Shown here: one piece after another, positions 31,251-39,626 of the stretch
Layout of the letters: each line of letters begins with the position of its first letter
Numbering within the stretch: position 1 is the stretch's first letter
From: Paenibacillus mellifer
GTDB taxonomy: Bacteria > Bacillota > Bacilli > Paenibacillales > Paenibacillaceae
Direction of reading: 5' to 3'
Assembly (NCBI RefSeq): GCF_023195895.1
Contig: NZ_JALPRK010000016.1
Coordinates: 61,299 to 125,298 of the forward strand
Length of the DNA: 64,000 bases
Translations under genes and position numbers: made by a program
The notes under the pieces: model-generated
Told to the model about the DNA's origin: nothing
What the model saw: only the letters and a program-made list of their open reading frames with translations
Database searches by the model: none

Positions 31251-34200
31251 CTACATCCGCACGATGTTCGCTGCCGGAAGCAACGTTTGAACTCGACGAA
31301 CGACATGTTCATGGCAGGTCATCATCATAATTTGCTGGCGATCGGCAACCTTCCGCAGTACCGACAAAGCCCCTTCCAGGCGGCCTTCGTCGAAGTTGAC
31401 GAACAAATCGTCCAGCAGCAGCGGCAGCGGAGCTTGCCCCGACACGGCTTCGGATAAAGCCAACCTCATCGCCAAGTACAGCTGCTCCGCTGTCCCCCGG
31501 CTGAGGAGCGTACTCTCGAGCGGTCCGAGCTCCGCATGCTCGGCCATCAACTCCTGAGTCCCCATTTTCATGACGATACGACGGTAAGTGCCGCCCGTCA
31601 TTTCCGCGAAATATCCCGAAGCCGCCTGCAGCACCGCAGGCTGCCGTTCTTCCTCATACACCCGGCGCGTGCGGCCGATCAGTTCATGGCAAACGGCCAT
31701 AACCGCATACTGGTCAAGTCGGTCACTTAACGCCGCCCGCTGCTCCTCCAGTTGCTGCACAAGATCGTCCCGCCGACAGCGGGATGCTAAATTCTCCTGC
31801 TCCTGCAGCAAGCGTCCTCGCTTCTCCTGCAGTTGCCCGAGCAATGCTTCCGCCTGCTGCAAATCCTGTTCTGACTTCTCCAGCCTCAGCCGCAGCTCCG
31901 ACTCCTCCGTCGTATGCAAGAGCTGCTCCAGCTCGTCCCGCTTCGCTTCATCAAGTCCGGCGAATATCATCAGCTCCAATTGACGAAGATCGCGTTCCAA
32001 AGCATCTCGCCGTTCCCTCGCCGCATCCAGTCGAAACAGTTCCTCGCCGTCTGCAGCACCGGCTTCGGCGAGCAGTATCTGCTCCGATTCAAGCACCTGC
32101 CGCAGGCGATCGTCCAAGCGCTGCCCCTCTTCTTCCAGCGGTTGCAGCTTGGCGGATAGCTGGTCCAGTCGGCTTTTCTCTTCGATCGCACCGTCCAGCC
32201 GGGCCAATGCCGCGCGCAGAACCGCAGCAGCTTGATCGTACTTCCCTTCACTACCATAGGCCAAGCATTCCTGCTCAAACTGCCCGTTCTCCGCACGGAG
32301 CGCGGCCATCTTCGCCGTCAGTCCATCGATCCGGGCTAACCAATCCCGCCCTTGCTCCGCCAAGCGGAACACGTCTGAAGCCGCTTCCGGGGACAGATCG
32401 GCGGACAAGCTCCGCTCGGCCAACCACGCTTCCCACTCCCCGGCCAGCTCGTCAAAAGCGGCTTCGCGACAGGACAACTCGCGCCCCGTGGCCGCGAGCT
32501 CGTCCCGGACGGCGGATGCCTGACTAAGGGCGGCGTCCGCCTCTCCCTCAAGCGCGGCGTGGCGCTGATCCCACAGCAGCCACGCCTCCATCAGCCGGCG
32601 CAGCTGCCGCTCCTCTTCGTCCCAGTCCATAGGACCGGACGAAGGGGCGGCCCCGCTGCGCGACCGGGAAGCGGCCGCGGCGCTTTGCGGATGGCGGACG
32701 AGCTGGGACAGAAGCGCGCCAAGGCGCGCTCCTGGGCCGGCGCCGTCCCCGGCGCTGAACGCGGCCGAGCCGCGGCGCTGCCGCCGCTCGCTGGCGGACG
32801 GCGCGCCGCGGAAGGCGGCCAGCGCCAGGGCGGCGTCCAGGCCGAGCAGCACGGCTGCCGCTGCTACGGCGCCCCACGGCGCATCCGCCGTGAGCCACAG
32901 GATGGCGGGCAGCGCCACCGTCAGCGCGCCGCTCCCGGCGAGCAGCTTGCGGTACAGCGCCTGCATCTGCGCCGCGGCCAGTGCCCTGGCGTCAGCCGCC
33001 CGCTGCTCGGATGCCTGCCGGCCCGCGCCTTCCCGCCAGCGGTCCAGCTCGCCGCGCAGCTCGCTCCAGAGCGCGCGGATTTCGCTGGGCTGCTGCGGGA
33101 CGAGCATCGCGAACTGCCGCCGTCCCTCCGCGGCGCTGGCCTCAACCCGCGCGACCGCCGCCGCGCCGGTCTTCTCCGTGGTTGCCGCAGCCCGCTCCAA
33201 CTTGGAACGCTCGCTCCGCAGCAGCTCCATCTCCTTGTCGTACGCGGCAAACCGCGCCGCAAACCGGCGAACGCTCTCCCGTTCGCCAACCGTCCCGGCA
33301 AAAGCGCGCAGCTCCGCCGCGCCCCATGCCGGGTTGATGCTGCGCAGGCACTCGGCCAGCCGCCCCTCAAGCTGGAGAGCTTCCGCTGCCAGCTCCGCGA
33401 GCTCGCCCTGCCGGGCCTCGTAGCCCGGCAGGCGGCCGGCCAGCTGCCGCAGCGCCGGCTCCTGCGCCAGCATCGCCGCGTCCGGGCGATGCCGCGCCAG
33501 CTCCGCCTGCAGCGCCTCGCGCCGCCGGACCCACTCGCCGCGCTCGAGCTGCAGGCGCTCGCGCTCCGCCTGCAGCGCTCGCCAGCGCGCTGCCCCCTGC
33601 GCGGGGAAGCGGGCGACCGGCGGCAGCGCGGCCAGCTCCGCGCGGATCGCTTCGCGCTGCAGCCAGTCGGCCCGGCTGGCCGCAGCTTTCTGCAGGCGAG
33701 CCGTTTCCCGGCTCTGCGCCGCGCGGGCCGCCTCGGCTTCCGCCAGCTGCCCCGCCAGCCGCTCCAGCTCCTCCAGCGCGTCGTTGTACCGCGGCAGCAG
33801 CGCTTTGGCTGCCTCGGCCTCGCGCTCCAGCCGCTCTACCGCCTGAAGGAGCTGGGCGATTTCCTGCGTCCGCCCGCGTGGTCGATACAGCTTGTCCATG
33901 TCCTGGACTAATCGTTTCTCCCCGCGCAGCACCGCAGCTCCGCCACCGATACCGGCGTGAAACAGGTAGCGGCTCAGCTCCTCCGACTGCAAAGCTCCCA
34001 CTTCCTGCAGCTCGGTCAACGACACGGCGAACAGCTGCTTGAACATTGCTTTGGACATGCCGCCGAGCAGCTCTCGCTGCATCTCCTCCTGCGTCGCTTC
34101 CCGCACTTCACCGTTCTCGCTGCTGCGCGTAATCCGCAGCCGATCCCCGCGCGTACCAGGTAAATTCCGCCCCTCCGGCGGCTGTGCGTAGCGCTCGATC

Positions 34201-34448
34201 AGCCAGCGCGCCCCATCGTCGCCAAGGACCGTCAGCGCTCCTCCGTGCGCTCCGCCCCGCAGCGGCTCATATCGCTCGGCAGCCAGCGCCCGAGAAGGAA
34301 TGCCGAACAACATTGCACGGACGAAGCCAAGCAACGTGCTTTTTCCCGCCTCGTTGGGACCATACAGCACCGTAACCTGGCCCGGCAGCTCCACGTCCAG
34401 CCCGTTTAGGCGGCCAAAGCCGCTGATCTGCATACGTTCCAGCTTCAT
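31251..34448 (-). CDS. AAA ATPase, YhaN family (SMC/Rad50-like)
   Basis: A 1065-residue ATPase. The N-terminus MKLERMQISGFGRLNGLDVE and Walker A GPNEAGKST (about residues 31-39) are Rad50-like. About 800 residues of Ala/Glu/Leu/Arg-rich coiled coil follow, interrupted near residues 500-535 by two hydrophobic stretches that are unusual for a Rad50 arm. The C-terminal lobe has the signature LLSRGTAEQLYLAMRLALSE and Walker B PLLLDDLFVNFDE. It would work with the YhaO-type nuclease, whose gene overlaps it by four bases (ATGA), in DNA end processing. Bases 32600-33800 are strikingly GC-rich and make large spurious frames on the other strand. Confidence 0.9.
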   Translation of the reverse strand: MKLERMQISGFGRLNGLDVELPGQVTVLYGPNEAGKSTLLGFVRAMLFGIPSRALAAERYEPLRGGAHGGALTVLGDDGARWLIERYAQPPEGRNLPGTRGDRLRITRSSENGEVREATQEEMQRELLGGMSKAMFKQLFAVSLTELQEVGALQSEELSRYLFHAGIGGGAAVLRGEKRLVQDMDKLYRPRGRTQEIAQLLQAVERLEREAEAAKALLPRYNDALEELERLAGQLAEAEAARAAQSRETARLQKAAASRADWLQREAIRAELAALPPVARFPAQGAARWRALQAERERLQLERGEWVRRREALQAELARHRPDAAMLAQEPALRQLAGRLPGYEARQGELAELAAEALQLEGRLAECLRSINPAWGAAELRAFAGTVGERESVRRFAARFAAYDKEMELLRSERSKLERAAATTEKTGAAAVARVEASAAEGRRQFAMLVPQQPSEIRALWSELRGELDRWREGAGRQASEQRAADARALAAAQMQALYRKLLAGSGALTVALPAILWLTADAPWGAVAAAAVLLGLDAALALAAFRGAPSASERRQRRGSAAFSAGDGAGPGARLGALLSQLVRHPQSAAAASRSRSGAAPSSGPMDWDEEERQLRRLMEAWLLWDQRHAALEGEADAALSQASAVRDELAATGRELSCREAAFDELAGEWEAWLAERSLSADLSPEAASDVFRLAEQGRDWLARIDGLTAKMAALRAENGQFEQECLAYGSEGKYDQAAAVLRAALARLDGAIEEKSRLDQLSAKLQPLEEEGQRLDDRLRQVLESEQILLAEAGAADGEELFRLDAARERRDALERDLRQLELMIFAGLDEAKRDELEQLLHTTEESELRLRLEKSEQDLQQAEALLGQLQEKRGRLLQEQENLASRCRRDDLVQQLEEQRAALSDRLDQYAVMAVCHELIGRTRRVYEEERQPAVLQAASGYFAEMTGGTYRRIVMKMGTQELMAEHAELGPLESTLLSRGTAEQLYLAMRLALSEAVSGQAPLPLLLDDLFVNFDEGRLEGALSVLRKVADRQQIMMMTCHEHVVRRVQTLLPAANIVRM

Positions 34449-35797
34449 GAAGCGCCTCTCCCTTCCCTTAGCAACGGCGTATCCTCGTTCAGCAGGGCCG
34501 CCGCCAACTCCTCGGCCCGGCGCAGCAGATTTTGCTTGGCTTTCGAGTCCAGTTCCTGCAACAAACGCCGCAGCTGGCGGTTATCCGAGAGCGGAGCCAA
34601 CGCAGCACGAACCAGCTCCTCCACAACTTCGGGCTCCGCCGTCGTCTGCTCGCCTAAACGAAACAACTCGCCAAGGAAGCTGTCTTCCGCCAGCAGACTC
34701 TCGCGGTCCAACTCCATACCCGTTTCCAGCTTGAACCCGGCCAGCCATACGATCCCTTCTCCTAGCCTCAGGTTCTCCGCACCTGTATCCGTATCCAAAC
34801 TAGCCGTCTCAAGCTTCAAGCTTTCCTTGCGCCGCAGCTCCTGCAACAGCTCGGCCGCTTCCGACCCAGACTGAAGCACCCCATGCAGCGGCCCCCGCCC
34901 AGTAAACGTAAGCCGTACCACTGTTATGCGGCCGGGCTCAGCTTCTCTCAGTTCATCCAGCTGCTCCTCCACGCTCGCTTTCCACGCTTCCTCAGTGGTC
35001 AACCCGTTGATCGCAAGCCGGCTCTCCTGCCATAACACCTGATCGAGTCTATGAAACGATAACTCGGCTTCCCCGTTCTCCGCCACCTCGACAAGATAGC
35101 ATCCCTTCGGACCGGTCTCCTTCAAGCTCCGCCCCTGAATGTTGCCGGGGTACACCACCCAAGGCGACTCGCAAAGAATCTGCCGCTTATGGATATGGCC
35201 CAGCGCCCAATAATCGTACCCCGAAGCCTCTAGATCGCGGAGCGAGCACGGCGCGTAAGCGTCATGCCCCTCTTGACCGTCTACGTTGCCATGCAGCAAC
35301 CCGATATGATAAAGTGCTGATCCCGGCTCGCGCCGATACTGCAAAGCCAGATTGTCGTGCACCGCCGGGGTCGGATAAGAAGAGCCCGTCAGCACCGCTA
35401 CCGGTTCCCCATCGTGCCGCCTGACCGCGGTGACGCTTTCCGCGCGAGGACCAAACTCGTAGACATGCCCGGGCAACGCCAATCGTAGTCGTCGGCCAGA
35501 TAAAGGATCATGGTTCCCCCGAATCAAATAAACCGGAATGCCATGCTCCCCCAGCTTGTCCCAGCCTTCGCGCAAACGCAGCTGCGCACGCAGCGAGGAG
35601 TCCGAAGCATCGTAAATATCCCCGCTGATTACGATAAAATCAACGGCTTCCTCGATCGCAAGTCGGATCAACCGGTCAAACGCGGCGAAAGTCGACTCCC
35701 GCAATAACCTGCGCAGCCGATCCGGCACGCCGGACATCCCCGAAAAGGGGGTATCCAGATGCAAATCGGCCGCGTGAAGAAAACGAAAAGCTTTCAT
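34445..35797 (-). CDS. DNA repair exonuclease, YhaO family (SbcD/Mre11-like metallophosphoesterase)
   Basis: A 450-residue calcineurin-fold phosphoesterase. Metal-binding motifs are complete: HAADLHLDTPF, ISGDIYD, RGNHD, and later GLLHGNVDG and ALGHIHK. About 170 C-terminal residues form the capping and partner-binding part. In the SbcCD/Mre11-Rad50 logic it is the nuclease subunit, and the overlapping YhaN-type ATPase gene encodes its partner. It is probably cytoplasmic and acts on broken DNA ends. Confidence 0.9.
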   Translation of the reverse strand: MKAFRFLHAADLHLDTPFSGMSGVPDRLRRLLRESTFAAFDRLIRLAIEEAVDFIVISGDIYDASDSSLRAQLRLREGWDKLGEHGIPVYLIRGNHDPLSGRRLRLALPGHVYEFGPRAESVTAVRRHDGEPVAVLTGSSYPTPAVHDNLALQYRREPGSALYHIGLLHGNVDGQEGHDAYAPCSLRDLEASGYDYWALGHIHKRQILCESPWVVYPGNIQGRSLKETGPKGCYLVEVAENGEAELSFHRLDQVLWQESRLAINGLTTEEAWKASVEEQLDELREAEPGRITVVRLTFTGRGPLHGVLQSGSEAAELLQELRRKESLKLETASLDTDTGAENLRLGEGIVWLAGFKLETGMELDRESLLAEDSFLGELFRLGEQTTAEPEVVEELVRAALAPLSDNRQLRRLLQELDSKAKQNLLRRAEELAAALLNEDTPLLREGRGAS

Positions 35798-35816
35798 TCG
35801 TGCAACAACTCTTTCC

Positions 35817-36938
35817 TTATTTGAATTGCAGATACAGCTTCTTCAGCTCGTGTACCACCCGGTTCAACGAATACTGGGCTTTGGCCTTCTCCGATCCGCT
35901 GCGGGCCAGCTGGTAGCGGTAATCCGGATCCAGGATGACCTTCTCCAGCGCTATAGCCAAAGACTTCGCGTCTTCAGGCGGCACCAGGAGGCCGTTCACG
36001 CCGTCCTCGATTTGCTCGGCGATCCCGCCGATCTCCGTCCCGACGAGCGCTAGGCTGCAAAGCGCCGCTTCGGCGAACACCGAACCGAAGGCTTCCGCCC
36101 GCGACGGCAGTACAAAGATATCAAAGAATGGCATGAATTCTTCTGGATGCAGCGTGTACCCGTAAAAAATCGTCTCGTCGTATATGCCCAAACGCTGCGC
36201 CAGTTGCTCCAGCTCCTGGCGAATCGGTCCGTCGCCGATGATATGCAGCACATAGTTGTGTCCGCGCTTCTTCAACTCCGCGCAAGCCTGCAGCAACGTA
36301 TCCAGCCCTTTGGCTGGCACGAGGCGGCAGACGGTGACCAACTGGGCGACTTCATTATCATGGGGGATCGGCTTAAACCGCTTCTCATCAAACCCGTTCG
36401 GAATAATCCCGATGGCCGCGGCATCGTCCACATAAGGCGTCAAGTAATCGGCAAAAGATTGCGAGACGGTATAAAGCCGGTCGGCGCGATGCTCCAGCTC
36501 GCGGTACAGCGAAGTAAGGAACCGGTGCTCAGGCCCGTTCTCCCGGATGCGGCCGTTTAATATGAGTTCTTTTTCATAACTAGAGTGGATGCTTTGGATG
36601 ACCGGGGTTTGCGGGAACACTTCTTTCATCGCCAGCCCCGCGATCGGATGATGGGCATGGATCACATCGTAAGGCTGCTTCAACCGTAGCTTCGTCCACC
36701 ACAAGTAGTCGCGGTAAGTTTGAACGTATTTTTGCACGATCGGGCTTTCCCCGTACTGCTGCCAATCAAAGGTATGAAAAATTACGGGATCGCTCCCCTT
36801 CGAACGAATCCGTTTCGGTAGAGAAAATAATTCCATCTCCCAATGAGGAGGATTAAACCGGTCTTGCAGGTACGGAATCATCGACGATACGCCCCCGGGC
36901 TGTTCCGGCGGAAAAAATAAAGCCTGCAGCAGTTTCAT
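35817..36938 (-). CDS. Glycosyltransferase family 4
   Basis: A 373-residue GT-B fold enzyme. PPEQPGGVSSMIPYL is the N-terminal acceptor-side loop, YDVIHAHHPIAG and the DP-site stretch VCRLVPAKGLDTLLQA follow, and the nucleotide-sugar motif is LPSRAEAFGSVFAEAALCSL with the EX7E pattern. The family makes alpha-linked glycolipids, exopolysaccharides or small conjugates such as bacillithiol. The product is unknown. ATG at 36938 follows AAAGGAG by 7 bases; the longer frame upstream has no site. Confidence 0.88.
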   Translation of the reverse strand: MKLLQALFFPPEQPGGVSSMIPYLQDRFNPPHWEMELFSLPKRIRSKGSDPVIFHTFDWQQYGESPIVQKYVQTYRDYLWWTKLRLKQPYDVIHAHHPIAGLAMKEVFPQTPVIQSIHSSYEKELILNGRIRENGPEHRFLTSLYRELEHRADRLYTVSQSFADYLTPYVDDAAAIGIIPNGFDEKRFKPIPHDNEVAQLVTVCRLVPAKGLDTLLQACAELKKRGHNYVLHIIGDGPIRQELEQLAQRLGIYDETIFYGYTLHPEEFMPFFDIFVLPSRAEAFGSVFAEAALCSLALVGTEIGGIAEQIEDGVNGLLVPPEDAKSLAIALEKVILDPDYRYQLARSGSEKAKAQYSLNRVVHELKKLYLQFK

Positions 36939-37122
36939 TGAGGTTCTCCTTTGCATGTCTTTTACGATTTTGCGATAAAAACCCGCTTCTTTTTCCATTA
37001 TGCCATAGGCAAGAAGGAACATCCATTCCCCTTTTGAGAATAAAAAGCGATATGTTAAACTGCTGAGGTACAGTTGAACAGGCCTCCGATGGCCTTTTTC
37101 TTATTCGGAAGGAGCAGCAATC

Positions 37123-38541
37123 ATGACCATTCCATCCCTGCCAGCCGCTTATCAGGAAGCGGTGACGGCCATGCTCGGCCCGGCCGAAGCGGAGGCATTT
37201 CTCGCAAGCTATGCCGCCCCTCGCGCCTATGGACTGAGACTGAATACGCTGAAAATAAACCCAGCTTCTACGGCAGCAAGCAAACTTGCGGAGTTATTTG
37301 ATTTTCGCCCGGTGCCTTGGTGCGGGACGGGCTATTACTACGAGGAATCAACACGCCCGGGTAAACATCCCTACCACGCCGCCGGACTCTATTATATTCA
37401 AGAGCCGTCAGCAATGTCCGCCGTGGAGCTGCTGGACCCTCAGCCCGGTCAAACCGTGCTGGATCTGGCCGCTGCCCCTGGGGGAAAGACAACCCAAATC
37501 GCCGCTAAAATGGCCGGGCAAGGCTTGCTGATCAGTAACGAGATCCATCCACAGCGCGCGCGCATTTTGGCCGAAAACGTGGAGCGCCTCGGCATTCGGA
37601 ACGCCGTCGTAACACAGGCAGCGCCGCCGGCGCTGTCAGCCCGTTTTCCGCTCGCCTTCGATCGTATTATGCTGGACGCTCCTTGCTCGGGTGAAGGCAT
37701 GTTCCGCAAGGACCCCGAGGCGATTCGCGAGTGGTCGCAGGAGTCGGTGGAGCTCTGCGCCGCCCGACAATGGGACATCCTGCAGGATGCCGTGGCGATG
37801 CTGAAGCCCGGCGGCCGGCTCGCCTACTCCACCTGCACATTTAACCGCCGAGAGAACGAGGATACCATAGCCCGCCTGCTGACGGAGTATTCGTTCCTTC
37901 GGCTGATTGTTGAGAAGCGAATCTGGCCGCACCGCGAGCAAGGCGAAGGCCATTACGTCGCCCTGATTGAGCGGGATCATGTGGAAATGAGCGGCACAAT
38001 GGATCCCAACAGTGCCGGACGCCAACGCGAACGCGAACGCGGACGCGCCGGTCGTGTGGGCCGCTCCGGCCCAGCGGAGCGAAATGCCGTCGCAGCCCTG
38101 GACAGCTTCCGCGCTTGGGCGGCGGACGAGCTCCCGTCCCTCACGCTTCCCGCCGGAGGCACCCCGCTCCTGTTCGGCGAGGCGCTGTACCTGCTGTCGG
38201 CCAGCGACGGCTTGGCGCTGACGGCGGAACACCTGACCGGCCTGAAGGTCCCACGCGCCGGGCTGCACCTCGGCGACGTCCGCAAAGGCCGGTTTGAACC
38301 GGCCCACGCGCTGGCCATGGCGCTTGGCGCAGCCGAAGCCGCCCCGCGTCTGTGGACGCTGGGCGAGGATTCGCCCCTCGCCGCCGCCTACCTGCGCGGC
38401 GAGACGCTGGAGGTGCCCGCCTCCTTGCGCGGCTGGCACCTCGTGACCCTCGCCTGCGGCGATGGCCAATACCCGCTGGGCTGGGGCAAGGCCAGCAGCG
38501 GGCAGTTGAAGAATCACTTGCCCAAAGGCCTTCGGCATTAA
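37123..38541 (+). CDS. RsmF-type RNA (cytosine-C5) methyltransferase, paralogue 1
   Basis: A 472-residue NOL1/NOP2/Sun family enzyme. An N-terminal domain (about 1-95) precedes the SAM-binding domain: VLDLAAAPGGKTTQIAAKM, LDAPCSGEGMFRKDP with one catalytic Cys, and YSTCTFNRRENED with the second. A short, low-complexity Arg/Glu linker (near residues 300-315) leads to a C-terminal PUA-like domain ending in LGWGKASSGQLKNHLPKG. It most likely makes m5C in 16S rRNA. A second gene of the same type lies at 43.1-44.7 kb. The start ATG follows GGAAGGAG. Confidence 0.88.
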   Translation: MTIPSLPAAYQEAVTAMLGPAEAEAFLASYAAPRAYGLRLNTLKINPASTAASKLAELFDFRPVPWCGTGYYYEESTRPGKHPYHAAGLYYIQEPSAMSAVELLDPQPGQTVLDLAAAPGGKTTQIAAKMAGQGLLISNEIHPQRARILAENVERLGIRNAVVTQAAPPALSARFPLAFDRIMLDAPCSGEGMFRKDPEAIREWSQESVELCAARQWDILQDAVAMLKPGGRLAYSTCTFNRRENEDTIARLLTEYSFLRLIVEKRIWPHREQGEGHYVALIERDHVEMSGTMDPNSAGRQRERERGRAGRVGRSGPAERNAVAALDSFRAWAADELPSLTLPAGGTPLLFGEALYLLSASDGLALTAEHLTGLKVPRAGLHLGDVRKGRFEPAHALAMALGAAEAAPRLWTLGEDSPLAAAYLRGETLEVPASLRGWHLVTLACGDGQYPLGWGKASSGQLKNHLPKGLRH

Positions 38542-38599
38542 TCTATCCGCCCAATCTAGCTAATTTGGACGTTAGTCCAGTCCGCGCCCTCCCAGGCGA

Positions 38600-38608
38600 C
38601 ATACAATA
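38600..38608 (+). promoter_or_regulatory. Sporulation-type -10 (CATACAATA) before the first YjcZ-type gene
   Basis: CATACAATA fits the CATANNNTA -10 of mother-cell sigma factors (SigE/SigK), 52 bp before the start of the microprotein. A similar element lies before the second microprotein. No clear -35 was seen. Confidence 0.35.
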
Positions 38609-38660
38609 CACTATCTCGTGATCAACGGGAAACCTATCCTGACGCAAGGGAGGAATAACA

Positions 38661-38756
38661 ATGGGTGAAATCTACGGAGGAGGCTTCACTTCGACGGGAG
38701 CTATTTTGGTGCTGTTCATCTTGCTCGTTATCGTTTCCCGTACTCTTCTGGTGTAA
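38661..38756 (+). CDS. YjcZ family microprotein, 31 residues
   Basis: The protein has a short Gly-rich head (MGEIYGGGFTSTG) and one hydrophobic segment (AILVLFILLVIVSRTLLV), as in the YjcZ/SscA-like spore proteins. GGGAGG lies 9 bases before the ATG and a terminator follows. It closely resembles the microprotein encoded at 63860: both have GGGF, TSTG, ILVLFILLVIVSRT and a Leu-rich end. A spore coat or forespore-membrane role is inferred from the family. Confidence 0.85.
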   Translation: MGEIYGGGFTSTGAILVLFILLVIVSRTLLV

Positions 38757-38777
38757 TGTTATGACATGCCTGTAATA

Positions 38778-38817
38778 AGCGGCTGGGATCCTGCTTGGAT
38801 TCCTCCGCTATTTTTTT
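38778..38817 (+). terminator. Terminator after the first YjcZ-type gene
   Basis: AGCGG...CCGCT closes a stem that continues through GGGATCC / GGATTCC, followed by ATTTTTTT. Confidence 0.75.
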
Positions 38818-38825
38818 ATCTTCCC

Positions 38826-38855
38826 TTGACAAGGCGATCCGGCACATGGAATAAT
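38826..38855 (+). promoter_or_regulatory. Promoter of the ArsR-DUF2087 gene
   Basis: TTGACA, an 18-bp spacer and AATAAT (five of six) lie just upstream of an operator-like repeat and about 40 bp before the start codon. Confidence 0.65.
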
Positions 38856-38861
38856 ACGATC

Positions 38862-38886
38862 ATCTAATTAAATAAATATCGAATTA
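38862..38886 (+). promoter_or_regulatory. Operator candidate, ArsR promoter
   Basis: ATCTAATT and ATCGAATT are separated by AAATAAAT. The same arrangement, inverted, lies at 39555-39578 before the MFS gene. Its place just after the -10 fits autorepression. Confidence 0.55.
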
Positions 38887-38896
38887 GTGAGGGATA

Positions 38897-39484
38897 ATGA
38901 TGCAGCTAGACCGGTTGGTCAATTTTCATAAAGCGATTGGCGATGTCACCCGCATCCGTATAATCGCTTTGCTTCAGAACGGCCCCCTCCATGGACAAGC
39001 GCTGGCAGGGAAGCTTGGGGTCACGCCGCCAACGATCACGCATCACATGACCAAGCTGCGAGAAGCAGATTTGGTTTATGAGCGCCGGGATAAGAATACA
39101 ATCTATTTTTACTTGAACGAAAAAAGCCTCACCCTTCAGGCTCAAGCGATCCTAAACATCGGCAAGGCGCTCCCGGCAACCGAGGACAAACACGAAGAAG
39201 CGGCGCGTAAAGCCGCCGTGCTGGATAACTTCTTCAACAAGGATGGCACTTTGAAGCATTTGCCTGCCCAACGCAAGAAGAAGCTGATCGTGCTTGAACG
39301 TCTCGTCAAAGGGTTGGAACCGCACCGCAAGTACAAAGAGAAAGAAATTAACGAATACATCCTGAATTACCACGAGGATTACGCCACGATTCGCCGTGAG
39401 TTTATCATGAATCATTTTATGTACCGCGAAAATGACATCTACGAGCTAAACCCGCCGGAGCTTTGGGGTAAGAGCTCATCCTAA
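38897..39484 (+). CDS. ArsR family regulator with C-terminal DUF2087 domain
   Basis: A 195-residue protein. Residues about 8-85 form a winged helix (DVTRIRIIALLQNGPLHGQALAGKLGVTPPTITHHMTKL is the recognition part, given here as landmarks). Residues about 110-190 are DUF2087: LKHLPAQRKKKLIVLERLVKG and EYILNYHEDYATIRREFIMN. No Cys pair for metal sensing is visible. The neighbour downstream is an MFS exporter with the same operator-like repeat, so this protein probably represses both itself and the exporter until a compound binds. Confidence 0.88.
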   Translation: MMQLDRLVNFHKAIGDVTRIRIIALLQNGPLHGQALAGKLGVTPPTITHHMTKLREADLVYERRDKNTIYFYLNEKSLTLQAQAILNIGKALPATEDKHEEAARKAAVLDNFFNKDGTLKHLPAQRKKKLIVLERLVKGLEPHRKYKEKEINEYILNYHEDYATIRREFIMNHFMYRENDIYELNPPELWGKSSS

Positions 39485-39509
39485 TCGCAAGCGGATTGTG
39501 CCTGTCAAG

Positions 39510-39546
39510 CAATGAGGTATCGCTTATCGCCTCGTTGCCTTTTTTT
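39510..39546 (+). terminator. Terminator after the ArsR-DUF2087 gene
   Basis: An 8-bp stem CAATGAGG / CCTCGTTG with a 12-nt loop is followed by CCTTTTTTT. Confidence 0.8.
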
Positions 39547-39578
39547 GTCCATAAAATTAGATGATTATTTAATTAGAT
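39545..39578 (+). promoter_or_regulatory. MFS-gene promoter with overlapping operator candidate
   Basis: TTGTCC (39545-39550), a 17-bp spacer and TTTAAT (39568-39573) form the promoter. The inverted copy of the ArsR-promoter repeat (AATTAGAT, then ATTTAATTAGAT, 39555-39578) covers spacer and -10, where a bound repressor would block polymerase. Confidence 0.55.
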
Positions 39579-39626
39579 AGACATAACACTACTGTTGTCT
39601 TCTCTGAAAAGGAGTGATTTCTTCCC

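Noticed and set aside
32559..33911. A 450-codon frame antisense to the YhaN-type ATPase gene
   Set aside because: It is Arg/Gln/Pro/Ala-rich low-complexity sequence, lacks a start site, and arises from the GC-rich codons of the real gene.
37636..38538. A 300-codon antisense frame over the first RsmF-type gene
   Set aside because: The sense strand encodes a complete methyltransferase with all motifs; the antisense product matches nothing.
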